DNA of 64,000 nucleotides from Nonlabens ulvanivorans (GCF_000732625.1 NZ_JPJI01000023.1:62001-126000); one strand, 5' to 3'. Counted from the first letter of the stretch, positions 18,052 to 26,023 are shown. Numbers and translations: made by a program. Notes: generated by a model from the letters alone, not told the origin.

Positions 18052-18531
18052 ATGAAAATTATTAAACTACTGACATTATTCTTCTTAATAGTAATCGTGT
18101 ATGCTTGCTCGACCGCAACAGCCGAAAAACTTCAAGAAACTGATGAAGAAGCCACGATTGCTGTAGAGGAAGTGGTTCAAAACTTATTTGATGAAGTCTG
18201 GTCAGATTATGATGAGGCAGCAATAACTAAGTATCAAACAGATGATTTTTTGCTGTTAGAACACGGTGAGGTATGGAATAATGACACCATTGCAAATTGG
18301 TGTAAAAGTGCTAAGAAAAGAGAGCTCCAATTTGACCGCATCAACAATTTTAAAAGAATTGCGTCAAAACGTAACGGTGATAAATTATGGCTAGCATATC
18401 ACAATTACGGTACGTTCAAGTTAGACACTCTTAGTTTTAAAAGTAGCTGGTTAGAAAGTGTTGTAGCAGTTAAAAAAGATTCTGTTTGGAAATTAGAGTT
18501 AATGCATTCAACTAGACAATCAAACGATTGA
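18052..18531 (+). CDS. Lipoprotein with NTF2/SnoaL-like (DUF4440-type) fold
   Basis: 159 residues. A lipobox is visible ('LIVIVYAC', Cys about residue 19). The rest has the helix-plus-sheet pattern of DUF4440/NTF2-like proteins: 'AVEEVVQNLFDEVWSDYDEA', 'YQTDDFLLLEHGEVWNN', and a terminal strand 'DSVWKLELMHSTRQ'. Such folds bind small ligands, but no catalytic residues can be named here. It stands alone between the convergent MsrA-like gene and an HTH membrane protein; a divergent promoter region lies at 17908-18051. Confidence 0.65.
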   Translation: MKIIKLLTLFFLIVIVYACSTATAEKLQETDEEATIAVEEVVQNLFDEVWSDYDEAAITKYQTDDFLLLEHGEVWNNDTIANWCKSAKKRELQFDRINNFKRIASKRNGDKLWLAYHNYGTFKLDTLSFKSSWLESVVAVKKDSVWKLELMHSTRQSND

Positions 18532-18657
18532 TTTACCAGTTTTATAGGCTACTCAAGGCTTTGCCGTGTAAATGTCGGGTTTAAGTTGCTTAAAATATTT
18601 TGACCTAGCTTGTCATATCCAGTAATATTGCTGCATGAATTTTAAAACCCATTTGTT

Positions 18658-19467
18658 ATGAACCAGCCAGAATTAGGAGACTACATTGCACAATTAAGAA
18701 AAGAAAAAGGACTTACTCAAGAAGAGCTTGTTGAACTGTGCAATATTAATGTACGGACTATACAACGCATTGAGAATGGAGATGTGACTCCTAGAAGTTA
18801 CACGGTTAAGAATATTTTTGAAGCATTAGGGAAGTCCATTGATGAGGTTTTTAAAAAATCAGAAAAACAACCTGATGTTTTACCAGCTATAAATTATAAT
18901 AAATCTTTACTAGGTTGGGGAATGATTGCTGGTATCATCTATTTAATATTAGGCACATTAAATGTGTTGGTAAGTATAAACGAAGCTTATAATACTGAGC
19001 ATATGTCACCTATTATTTATGCAGCAAGTGTAATTATTGAATACTTAACTTTAACTGTTTTACTAATAGCTATCGCGCACTATGGTCGATTAAATGAAAG
19101 CTCGTTAATTAAAAATGCTTCTTATGGTGCAATAGCTTTACTCGCAATATTTTATATTATTGACTTCTTGTTTTATTCAAATTTTCTTGATGAAAATGAA
19201 GGAATAGGCATGGTGCTATCATACTCTTCTCTTTTCCTCTATGGATTGATATACCTGTTTTTGGCAATAGGATTTTTTACTCATCGCGTACAACTGGGAG
19301 AACTTGCAAAATGGGCAGGAATTACAGGTATTATTGGTGGTGTGTCTTTCTGTTTAATCATTCTATTTCCGCTAGGGATTCTAGCAACATTAGCTTTTGA
19401 AATTATGCTAATTATACTTCTGTATAAAGCTTGGGATAATTCCAATAAAAAATCCCTAGATCATTAA
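18658..19467 (+). CDS. XRE-type HTH protein with a multi-spanning membrane domain
   Basis: 269 residues. Residues 1-63 form an XRE/Cro helix-turn-helix ('YIAQLRKEKGLTQEELVELC', 'NVRTIQRIENGDVTPRSYTV'). After a short linker the protein has about six hydrophobic helices from residue 80 on, beginning 'LLGWGMIAGIIYLILGTLNV'. The layout is that of a membrane-tethered DNA-binding protein that may sense a membrane signal. Its 3' end overlaps the minus-strand terminator of mscS. No target gene is evident. Confidence 0.8.
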   Translation: MNQPELGDYIAQLRKEKGLTQEELVELCNINVRTIQRIENGDVTPRSYTVKNIFEALGKSIDEVFKKSEKQPDVLPAINYNKSLLGWGMIAGIIYLILGTLNVLVSINEAYNTEHMSPIIYAASVIIEYLTLTVLLIAIAHYGRLNESSLIKNASYGAIALLAIFYIIDFLFYSNFLDENEGIGMVLSYSSLFLYGLIYLFLAIGFFTHRVQLGELAKWAGITGIIGGVSFCLIILFPLGILATLAFEIMLIILLYKAWDNSNKKSLDH

Positions 19468-19482
19468 CGATCTAGGGATTCT
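19447..19482 (-). terminator. Terminator of mscS overlapping the HTH gene stop
   Basis: A perfect 12-bp stem (AATCCCTAGATC with GATCTAGGGATT, 6-nt loop) is followed on the minus strand by a T-run (plus-strand AAAAAA). It terminates the minus-strand mscS message. The stop codon of the plus-strand HTH gene lies in its loop. Confidence 0.85.
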
Positions 19483-19504
19483 CAATCTATAAATCTAAAC
19501 TACT

Positions 19505-20458
19505 CTAACTTTGTTGTTCAGGAACATTTTGCATTTGCAATTGATTGTCAAACTGTAATGTTCTTATCGGGAATGGTATATTAATTCCTTCTTTGTCAAA
19601 TGCTTTTTTGATAACAATAATAGCTTCACTAGTATTGATTAACTTTTGTAATCCATTCTCAATATCATAATAGAACCTCAACATGAAGTTAATGCTACTA
19701 TCACCAAATTCTCTATAATAAAATTCTACGTCGTCTTTAGAATTAATTTGATCAAAATTATCGATAATCGCTTGTTTAGCCACTTCTCTTACGTGATCTA
19801 AATCACTCTCATATCCAACACCACAATGTACAATAACACGCATGGTTTTAGTAAGTCCATAATTCTTCATGGGATTATCCATGATTAACTTATTAGGTAT
19901 AATTACTGTATTATTATCAGCCTCACGCATGATGAATTTGTTCAAATCGATAGAGATAATTTCACCTTCATAGCCATTAGTTTCTACCCAATCGCCAACA
20001 CTTACCATTTTCCTAAAACTTAAATGTACACCGCTTAAAGTATTTGATAAAGTACCTTGTAAGGCAAGACCTATAACCAGACCTGATACACCAGCACCAG
20101 CAATTATGGCTTGTACCGTTTCATTTAAATCCAGCACATTTAAGGCAATAAACAAACCACCTACAATTACTACCGCTGCAGCGACTTTACCTATTAGTTT
20201 ACGTACAGATACTTGATTAACTTTATGCTGTACTAGTTTTTGTACACCTCTACTAACCCATTTTGATATAAAATAAGTTACTATTAATACGATAAGTGCA
20301 ACTGCCATGCTAGGCAAGTTGGTGATAAGAGTTTCATACCATGATTCTAATTGATCTAATATCAATTCAGTGGTAGTCATATTAGATTTTGCTTCAGCTT
20401 CTGCAGCCTCTGCCGCGGCAGCTGCTACTTCTTTTGTATTTTCCTGTTGGAATATCAT
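19505..20458 (-). CDS. MscS-family mechanosensitive ion channel
   Basis: 317 residues. An Ala/Glu-rich leader ('AAAAAEAAEAEAKSN') precedes three transmembrane segments. The pore helix region 'AIIAGAGVSGLVIGLALQGT' has the glycine/alanine packing of MscS TM3, followed by 'LSNTLSGVHLSFRKMVSVGD' and the beta domain 'IISIDLNKFIMREADNNTVI'. The C-terminal domain ends near 'NIPFPIRTLQFD'. It opens under membrane tension to release solutes during osmotic downshock. Length is close to E. coli MscS. It is a single-gene unit with its own terminator. Confidence 0.93.
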   Translation of the reverse strand: MIFQQENTKEVAAAAAEAAEAEAKSNMTTTELILDQLESWYETLITNLPSMAVALIVLIVTYFISKWVSRGVQKLVQHKVNQVSVRKLIGKVAAAVVIVGGLFIALNVLDLNETVQAIIAGAGVSGLVIGLALQGTLSNTLSGVHLSFRKMVSVGDWVETNGYEGEIISIDLNKFIMREADNNTVIIPNKLIMDNPMKNYGLTKTMRVIVHCGVGYESDLDHVREVAKQAIIDNFDQINSKDDVEFYYREFGDSSINFMLRFYYDIENGLQKLINTSEAIIVIKKAFDKEGINIPFPIRTLQFDNQLQMQNVPEQQS

Positions 20459-20630
20459 AAATAATTAATTGGGTTGATTCTAATTCCTCATAAAAGTAAA
20501 GCTATTTAACAGTGTGTATGTTTTATTTAACATGGTTTAACTAGATATCCTTAATAAAAACAAAATTTACTTCAAGTATCCTTAAAAATTAACATTTAAA
20601 TTAAGATATATCTATTGCTAAGAGATAATC

Positions 20631-20779
20631 ATTTATAAAATAGTACTTTAGGTCAGCCAGTAAGTTCTATTTTAAAAAGCAACGTTATCAATACTTCAAA
20701 ACATCCTTTAGGAATTTACTTTCTAACCATTATCGATGTCGAAGGTTTCAAAACGGTAAGACAGTTAATTAAGGAATAA
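20631..20779 (+). pseudogene. Relic of a T9SS C-terminal sorting domain
   Basis: In the 368-bp gap between mscS and the lipoprotein gene, an open stretch from 20639 to the stop at 20777-20779 translates to a sequence ending 'HPLGIYFLTIIDVEGF' and 'KTVRQLIKE', preceded by 'STLGQPVSS'. This is the pattern of the last ~45 residues of type A T9SS tails (compare 'SKGLYFIEIE...KFIKE' in the first gene). 'Ile-Tyr' at 20631-20636, expected just before 'Asn-x-Leu-Gly', is in a different frame, so a frameshift separates it. No start codon or upstream domain is present. It looks like the remnant of a deleted secreted-protein gene. Confidence 0.6.
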
Positions 20780-20790
20780 TAGTATAATTT

Positions 20791-20806
20791 CGCTTTCGCG
20801 AAAGCG
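20791..20806. repeat. 16-bp palindrome copy 5 (exact)
   Basis: Exact copy 20 bp upstream of the start codon of the GldM-like lipoprotein gene. It is close enough to lie in the 5' leader of that gene. Confidence 0.95.
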
Positions 20807-20826
20807 GAATAAACAACCAAATCACC

Positions 20827-21471
20827 ATGAAAAAACACTTATACATCCTATTTTCAATAGCATTACTGTTTAGTATAACGGCCTGTAATTTTTTTAATAA
20901 GCAAACTACTGAGGCATTTGATGCCATAGAACTTAATGTGGAAGCAGCTTCACTTGATAAGTCAAAGGAAATCGAGTCTTTAATGAAAACGATAACAGAT
21001 AGCGCCATGGCAAACCCAGCGGTATATGCAAGTGCCTATAACCATATGAATGAGTTTCATACCAAGTCAGAACGATTGCTGACTGAATTACAACATGTAA
21101 GAGGTTTAATTAATGATCAAGTAGGTGAATCAGGTGATTTTGAAAAGATGGATGAAGACACAGATCAATTATTGTTTAATGGTGATCAACCATCAGAAAA
21201 TGGAGCGCGTTTTATAAAAGCCATTCAAGATTATAACCTTACTGCTAGTGACCAACTTTTCTTTTTTCCAGAGGCCGAAAAGATGGCTCAAAATGCCTTC
21301 TCTATAGAAGATGTTATAAATCGTGATGGTGAGAATGTAGAGTGGTTAACATATAATTTTAAGGGATTTCCGGCAATTGCTTCTAAGACTAAAATTGCGA
21401 TGATGGAAAATGATGTGAAAAACGTCGAATCTACATTTTTAAAAGCTTTAATTGAAAAGCCACAATTTTAA
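20827..21471 (+). CDS. Lipoprotein resembling the N-terminal domain of GldM
   Basis: 214 residues with a lipobox ('LFSITACNFF', Cys about residue 20). The mature part looks like the periplasmic D1 region of the T9SS/gliding motor protein GldM: an early 'AFDAIELNVEAASLDKSKEI', a long helical segment with 'ERLLTELQHVRGLINDQVGE', and near the end 'YNFKGFPAIASKTKIAMMEN' plus 'DVKNVESTFLKAL', which parallels the GldM segment with LSKLQNDV and a following Glu-rich helix. GldM proper is about 510 residues with an N-terminal membrane helix and four domains; this one is lipid-anchored and stops after the first. It could be a GldM partner or decoy, or a divergent domain copy. The relation is by eye and needs a profile search. 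Confidence 0.5.
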   Translation: MKKHLYILFSIALLFSITACNFFNKQTTEAFDAIELNVEAASLDKSKEIESLMKTITDSAMANPAVYASAYNHMNEFHTKSERLLTELQHVRGLINDQVGESGDFEKMDEDTDQLLFNGDQPSENGARFIKAIQDYNLTASDQLFFFPEAEKMAQNAFSIEDVINRDGENVEWLTYNFKGFPAIASKTKIAMMENDVKNVESTFLKALIEKPQF

Positions 21472-21477
21472 AACGGC

Positions 21478-21485
21478 TACCTTTG
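21478..21485 (+). promoter_or_regulatory. -7 box TACCTTTG immediately before era
   Basis: Matches TAnnTTTG and ends 4 bp before the era ATG at 21490. A TTG at 21452-21454, 23 bp upstream, could be the -33 element. Transcription would start at or next to the start codon, giving a leaderless or nearly leaderless mRNA. Confidence 0.45.
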
Positions 21486-21489
21486 TCAC

Positions 21490-22392
21490 ATGGAAGAGAA
21501 AGTAGAACATAAAGCAGGTTTTGTTAACATAGTAGGGAATCCTAATGTTGGAAAATCTACATTGATGAATGCTCTAGTAGGTGAGCGTTTATCTATTATC
21601 ACTTCAAAAGCACAGACGACACGTCACCGTATATTAGGTATTGTAAATGGTGAGGATTTTCAAATGGTATTGAGTGATACACCTGGTATTATTAAACCAG
21701 CATACAAGCTTCAAGAAAGTATGATGGAGTTTGTAAAAAATGCTTTTGAAGATGCAGATTGTATTCTGTATATGGTAGAACTAGGTGAAAAGGAACTTAA
21801 AAATGAAGCGTTTGAAAAACGATTAACCTTTGCAGAGGTTCCTGTTATTGTATTGATTAATAAGATTGATAAAGGACAGGCTTCTCAATTAGAAGAGGCT
21901 GTTGAACACTGGAAAGAGAGATTGCCTAATGCAGAGATTTTTGCAATTAGTGCTTTAGAGAATTTTGGTGTCCCACAATTAATGGCTCGTATTGTAGAGA
22001 TATTGCCTGCCTCACCAGCTTTTTATCCTAAAGATGCTTTAACGGATAAACCAGAACGATTTTTTGTAAATGAAAGCATACGAGAGAAAATCTTAATTCA
22101 TTACAAAAAAGAAATTCCATACTCTGTAGAGATTGATACAGAAGAGTTTTTTGAAGATGAAGATATCATAAGAATACGATCAGTGATTATGGTAGAGCGC
22201 GAGACTCAAAAAGGTATTATAATAGGTCATAAAGGTGCTGCTATTAAACGTGTTGGTACTGAGGCTCGTAAGGATTTACAAAAATTCTTTGGTAAGCAAG
22301 TTCATATAGAGTTGTTTGTAAAAGTGAATAAAAACTGGCGTAGTAATGAGAAACAGCTGCGACGTTTTGGTTATAAAGGAGAGAATAAATAA
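21490..22392 (+). CDS. era: GTPase Era
   Basis: 300 residues, usual Era length. G motifs in order: G1 'GNPNVGKST' (about residues 16-24), G2 region 'TSKAQTTRHRILG', G3 'DTPGI', G4 'NKID', G5 'SAL'. A C-terminal KH domain follows ('GIIIGHKGAAIKRVGTEARK', 'FVKVNKNWRSNEKQLRRFGY'). Era binds the 3' end of 16S rRNA and helps 30S assembly at the inner membrane. The gene starts 18 bp after the GldM-like lipoprotein stop, seems to have its own promoter box, and is followed by a terminator. Confidence 0.97.
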   Translation: MEEKVEHKAGFVNIVGNPNVGKSTLMNALVGERLSIITSKAQTTRHRILGIVNGEDFQMVLSDTPGIIKPAYKLQESMMEFVKNAFEDADCILYMVELGEKELKNEAFEKRLTFAEVPVIVLINKIDKGQASQLEEAVEHWKERLPNAEIFAISALENFGVPQLMARIVEILPASPAFYPKDALTDKPERFFVNESIREKILIHYKKEIPYSVEIDTEEFFEDEDIIRIRSVIMVERETQKGIIIGHKGAAIKRVGTEARKDLQKFFGKQVHIELFVKVNKNWRSNEKQLRRFGYKGENK

Positions 22393-22416
22393 ATCTTTTC
22401 AATCATATAAAATCAT

Positions 22417-22452
22417 AAAGCCGATGCTGTTCAATCAACATCGGCTTTACTT
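22417..22452 (+). terminator. Terminator after era
   Basis: A perfect 10-bp stem (AAAGCCGATG with CATCGGCTTT), 12-nt loop, followed by ACTTTT. It lies between era and the convergent anti-sigma gene. The plus-strand T-run is short, and the reverse direction could also use the A-rich flank. Confidence 0.75.
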
Positions 22453-22483
22453 TTGAAAAGAGTATTTTAAAATCTATAGTAGA

Positions 22484-23281
22484 TTATGGTATTGTATTTA
22501 GTGGTATCGATGATACAAGGTTTTCAACACTTGCGTGCTTGCTTCCTCCAGCTTTTTCAATGGTGATATTTAAATCTGATGCTTTTTTTAAAATTTCAGC
22601 ACTTATCGTTTTAGGTTTCAAATCGTTTAACACAGCAAGGGAAACCATCTCGCCGTCTACATCTGCCCATAATTGGTAGTCCAGTCCTTTTTCTAGTTCA
22701 GGTAATGCAGCAATTTCAATTTGAGCTTTACCAGCTGGTTGATTATAATATGCAATAACACGTAACGGTTCTTCTTCTATATAACCTCGCATTAAATATT
22801 TCTCAGTATCACCAGCTTCTATAAACGCAAGGCGCATTTCTAATATTCTTTTTTGAGTGTCATTAAGTTCATAATCACGCTCTAGGTTTTCAAATTGAGT
22901 AGTTGTTTCTACAATTTCTTGTTTAAGACCAGTGTTTTGTTGATATAGATAACCTAGCCCAGATAATGCTAGCAGAGCAACGATAACAGCTGCAATACTT
23001 AACCAGTTTTCATGTTTACTATATTCTGGTTCTAATTCTTTTCTAGGTGTTACTTTATTTAAAACCTGTTCTTTTAAGTAATCTGGTGGTGTAATCGCAT
23101 TTGTATTTGCATATAAGAAAAGCTCTTCTTGTAACTTATCATAAGCTAGTTGAACCTCACTATGCTGGTTGATCATATCCTCAACCATAGTATTCTCAGT
23201 ATCAGATGTGTCACCAATGACATAGCGATCTAGTAATCCAGATTGTAAAAACTCTTCGATATGTTGATTCTTTAATTTCAT
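22484..23281 (-). CDS. Anti-sigma factor, RskA type
   Basis: 265 residues from the ATG at 23281, chosen because it overlaps the sigma factor stop in an ATGA arrangement; a start at 23299 would add six residues. Residues 1-95 form the cytoplasmic sigma-binding region ('EEFLQSGLLDRYVIGDTSDT'). One transmembrane helix follows ('WLSIAAVIVALLALSGLGYL', about 93-112), then a coiled coil and a periplasmic RskA C-terminal domain ('RVIAYYNQPAGKAQIEIAAL', 'GLDYQLWADVDGEMVSLAVL'). It should hold the ECF sigma factor inactive until the periplasmic part is cleaved or released. The adjacent fasciclin gene is a likely target of the pair. Confidence 0.88.
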   Translation of the reverse strand: MKLKNQHIEEFLQSGLLDRYVIGDTSDTENTMVEDMINQHSEVQLAYDKLQEELFLYANTNAITPPDYLKEQVLNKVTPRKELEPEYSKHENWLSIAAVIVALLALSGLGYLYQQNTGLKQEIVETTTQFENLERDYELNDTQKRILEMRLAFIEAGDTEKYLMRGYIEEEPLRVIAYYNQPAGKAQIEIAALPELEKGLDYQLWADVDGEMVSLAVLNDLKPKTISAEILKKASDLNITIEKAGGSKHASVENLVSSIPLNTIP

Positions 23282-23841
23282 GATAGTAATAAAATCCATA
23301 ATAGGATGGTGATTCCTTTATTAATCGAGCGCAACTCAATTAAAGCGGCACGCATCCTGGTTTTAAAAGTTCCTAGAGGAATGTCTAAATAGTCTGCAGC
23401 CTCCATATGTGTCATTCCTTTATAAAAAACCGCATCTAATACCGAGATGTATTTTGTGTCTAAGGTACTAATTTGCCTTTTAAGACTTTCTTTATCATCT
23501 TGATTAATAGTGTCCTCTATAGGATATACGTCTCGATTCTTTAATTGGATTTCTTTAGACTGTTTTTTTTGAACTTTTCTTAAATAATCAATAGTCGTAT
23601 TGCGAGTGATACCATAACACCAGGTAAAAAACTTTGCTTTGTCTGGATTATAGCTGCTGCTATTGTTCCATATTTTGATAAGAGCATCCTGTAAAATGTC
23701 GCTTGAAGCATCTTTATCCTTAGTTAGTTTTAAAGCGCATCCATATAAAGCAGGTCCAAAATTGTCATAGAGTAAACTCATGCCACGCTGGTCGCCTTGC
23801 TTTATTAATTCAACGATATGTTGTTCTAAAATAGGAGTCAA
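23278..23841 (-). CDS. ECF-type RNA polymerase sigma factor (SigK-like)
   Basis: 187 residues from a TTG at 23841; no ATG is available upstream and the next Met is at residue 21. Sigma region 2 is at about residues 20-85 ('GCALKLTKDKDASSDILQDA', 'KAKFFTWCYGITRNTTIDYL') and region 4 near 125-175 ('DAVFYKGMTHMEAADYLDIP', 'LGTFKTRMRAALIELR'). It is translationally coupled to the RskA-like anti-sigma gene. The 110-bp divergent space to the fasciclin gene probably holds promoters for both directions. Confidence 0.92.
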   Translation of the reverse strand: MTPILEQHIVELIKQGDQRGMSLLYDNFGPALYGCALKLTKDKDASSDILQDALIKIWNNSSSYNPDKAKFFTWCYGITRNTTIDYLRKVQKKQSKEIQLKNRDVYPIEDTINQDDKESLKRQISTLDTKYISVLDAVFYKGMTHMEAADYLDIPLGTFKTRMRAALIELRSINKGITILLWILLLS

Positions 23842-23951
23842 TGTTGTTTTAACTTTTTTTTAGTACTTGTTAAAAATCCATTTCAAAGTTACGGGCGTAT
23901 TACCCTTAGATGCATCAAACTTTCAAATAATTAACAAAATAAAACTTGAAA

Positions 23952-24539
23952 ATGAAATTAGCAAACCTCTTTACCGCACTTGTATTCTTAGGATTAGCAT
24001 TAAGTGTAAATGCACAATCAGACCAGCAACTAGCCTCAGCTAGCCTTACACAGACAGCTGTTCTTCAACCATCAACATCACAAGTCATGTCTGACGATAT
24101 TATAGGTGTTGCCGCATCAGATAAACGTTTTGCTACATTAGTTGCTGCTGTAAAAGCTGCAGATTTAGTAGAGACCTTACAAGGTGATGGGCCTTTTACC
24201 GTTTTTGCTCCTACTAATAGTGCTTTTGATAAATTACCAAAGGGAACAATTGCTACATTATTAAAAGAAGAAAATAAAGATAAGATCGCAAGTATCCTTG
24301 CATATCATGTCATCCCTGGCGAATGGACAGCGGCAAAAATTATTGAAAATATAGAAAGTAATGGTGGTGGTTTTATGGCTACTACAGTACAAGGTCAGCC
24401 TATTTATGCAAGCCTAGTAGATGGAAAAGTAGTTTTGCAAGATGCAAATGGCGGAAGTTCTACAATAACCGTAACAGATATTGAAGCTACTAATGGTGTG
24501 ATTCACGCTATTGATACCGTAGTGCTTCCAAAAGAGTAA
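23952..24539 (+). CDS. Secreted fasciclin (FAS1) domain protein
   Basis: 195 residues from the ATG at 23952; the TTG at 23946 would add two residues and is less likely. The signal peptide 'NLFTALVFLGLALSVNAQ' is followed by one FAS1 domain: H1 'GPFTVFAPTNSAFDKLP' and H2-like 'ITVTDIEATNGVIHAIDTVV', with 'ILAYHVIPGEW' between. FAS1 domains mediate adhesion or ligand binding outside the membrane. The gene is divergent from the ECF sigma/RskA pair, the same partnership seen for SigK-RskA and the FAS1 proteins MPT70/MPT83 in mycobacteria. A terminator follows. Confidence 0.92.
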   Translation: MKLANLFTALVFLGLALSVNAQSDQQLASASLTQTAVLQPSTSQVMSDDIIGVAASDKRFATLVAAVKAADLVETLQGDGPFTVFAPTNSAFDKLPKGTIATLLKEENKDKIASILAYHVIPGEWTAAKIIENIESNGGGFMATTVQGQPIYASLVDGKVVLQDANGGSSTITVTDIEATNGVIHAIDTVVLPKE

Positions 24540-24560
24540 TTTTCCCTAAAAATTGCTCTA

Positions 24561-24599
24561 AGACCTCTTTTAATCATGTGGATTAAGAGAGGTTTTTTT
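24561..24599 (+). terminator. Terminator of the fasciclin gene
   Basis: The arms ACCTCTTTTAATC and GATTAAGAGAGGT pair around a short loop with one imperfection, followed by TTTTTTT. It is a clear intrinsic terminator 22 bp after the stop. Confidence 0.85.
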
Positions 24600-24602
24600 A
24601 TG

Positions 24603-24618
24603 CGCTTCCGCGAAAGCG
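24603..24618. repeat. 16-bp palindrome copy 6 (one mismatch)
   Basis: CGCTTCCGCGAAAGCG, a single T-to-C change in the left arm. It lies just after the fasciclin terminator, 3812 bp from copy 5. Confidence 0.9.
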
Positions 24619-24699
24619 AAATAAAAATCAAATATTTTTTATAATCTAGACAACCTTTTTAAAAACATCTCGTCTATGTTAATAGAAAGTCTGTAAATT

Positions 24700-25266
24700 G
24701 TGAAAGTGATACAACTCTATACTAACGAAAAAAAGCTTATTGAAAAAGCTGCTGCTGGCGATAGGAAAGCCCAGAAGCATCTTTATGATAAGCATGCATC
24801 TAGAATGCTGAGCGTTTGTAGACAATATGTATCACCTGTGGAACTGGCAGAAGAATTGATGCTTAACGGTTTTTTTAAAGTATTTACAAAACTAGATAGT
24901 TTTTCACATCAGGGAAGTTTTGAAGGATGGGTAAGACGTATAATGGTTAGAGAGTGTATTGACTATTTACGCAAGAAAGACCCTTTTAAATATTCTTCTA
25001 GTATTGATGAAGAAAAAGAGCCTGCCTGTATGGATGAAGATACAGATGACAATATTGATATGAATGTTCTGCAACAGGCCATTGATGGATTGCCGGTAGG
25101 GTATAAAACTGTTTTTGTAATGTATGCAATAGATGGTTTTAAACATGGCGAGATTGCTCAAGTACTTCAAATAAGTGAGAGTACCTCAAAAACACAGTTC
25201 CGTAAAGCGCGATTGATGCTGCAGGAAGAATTAAAAATGATGAAAAAGAAGCATTATGAAGCTTAA
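24700..25266 (+). CDS. ECF-type RNA polymerase sigma factor
   Basis: 188 residues starting at GTG 24700 (no ATG in the available upstream frame). Region 2 is visible at 'ASRMLSVCRQYVSPVELAEE' and 'SFEGWVRRIMVRECIDYLRK', and region 4 at 'YAIDGFKHGEIAQVLQISES' and 'TSKTQFRKARLMLQEEL'. An acidic linker with two Cys-free Asp/Glu runs ('DEDTDDNIDM') separates them. The gene overlaps the next one, a single-span membrane protein, by 11 bp, so it forms a sigma/anti-sigma pair distinct from the SigK-like one 1 kb upstream. The two barrel proteins downstream are likely targets. Confidence 0.9.
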   Translation: MKVIQLYTNEKKLIEKAAAGDRKAQKHLYDKHASRMLSVCRQYVSPVELAEELMLNGFFKVFTKLDSFSHQGSFEGWVRRIMVRECIDYLRKKDPFKYSSSIDEEKEPACMDEDTDDNIDMNVLQQAIDGLPVGYKTVFVMYAIDGFKHGEIAQVLQISESTSKTQFRKARLMLQEELKMMKKKHYEA

Positions 25267-26023
25267 TAATATAAAAAACACTTTTGAAAAGAGAGAGATA
25301 AAGCCTAGTGCAGGCTCTTGGGACGTGCTGTCTGCTCGATTAGATGAAGATGATAAGAAGAGTAAAAAGCCAGTGATTATTTATTGGTTAAGCGCTATCG
25401 CCGCTATTTTTATTGCTGCGTTATTATTGTATCCATCACTATCTAATGAGGCGATTATCAATAGCGATGATAAGATAGTTAACACTTTACCCTTGAATAC
25501 AGATAATGCTAAAGACGACTTACTAATTGTTGAGCCTAAATTAGAACGTGATAAAAATATTAATGTAGCTAGCACGGTTAATACTGAGGTTCAAAATAAT
25601 GATGAATCTAATAATAATGCTATAAAAAATCAATCGATTGCTCAAAATAACAAGCAACCTAAGACTGTAAATTCTAAAGTAAAAGATCAAGCAATCAATG
25701 TTCAAAATCCCGCATCATCTTTAAATATAGATAAGGCATTATCAAAGGGTAATGAGGATACAGCAATGGCTAGTGTGTCTAATCAGCATATTATAGAAAA
25801 ACAACTTACTGCCGAGGAAGAAATGGAACTTTTACTTAATAAAGCGATGGGTAAAGTTGAGGTCACAGAAGTGGCTGTAAAGACAATAAATCCCGATAAA
25901 TTATTGAGAGAAACAGAATGGGATATCGAATCTGATAATAGAAGTAAATTGCAAAACAGCATACAAGGTGGACTTAATTTCTTAAGAGCAGAAGCTGTTG
26001 CAATCGTAGATCGTAATAAATAA
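25256..26023 (+). CDS. Probable anti-sigma factor with one membrane span
   Basis: 255 residues. A short cytoplasmic N-terminus ('KREIKPSAGSWDVLSARLDE') is followed by one transmembrane helix ('VIIYWLSAIAAIFIAALLLY', about 39-58) and a low-complexity Asn/Lys/Ser-rich periplasmic region to about residue 180, then an acidic helix ('AEEEMELLLNKAMGKVEVTE'). No RskA or FecR domain was recognised. The 11-bp overlap with the ECF sigma gene is the main argument for an anti-sigma role. It precedes two paralogous outer-membrane proteins by 80 bp. Confidence 0.7.
   Translation: MKLNNIKNTFEKREIKPSAGSWDVLSARLDEDDKKSKKPVIIYWLSAIAAIFIAALLLYPSLSNEAIINSDDKIVNTLPLNTDNAKDDLLIVEPKLERDKNINVASTVNTEVQNNDESNNNAIKNQSIAQNNKQPKTVNSKVKDQAINVQNPASSLNIDKALSKGNEDTAMASVSNQHIIEKQLTAEEEMELLLNKAMGKVEVTEVAVKTINPDKLLRETEWDIESDNRSKLQNSIQGGLNFLRAEAVAIVDRNK

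Larger units (their letters stand above)
20459..20826. other. Intergenic region between mscS and the GldM-like gene
   Basis: 368 bp. It holds AT-rich DNA upstream of mscS (about 20459-20630), the T9SS-tail relic (20631-20779) and a palindrome copy (20791-20806) just before the lipoprotein start. No other feature was seen. Confidence 0.7.
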
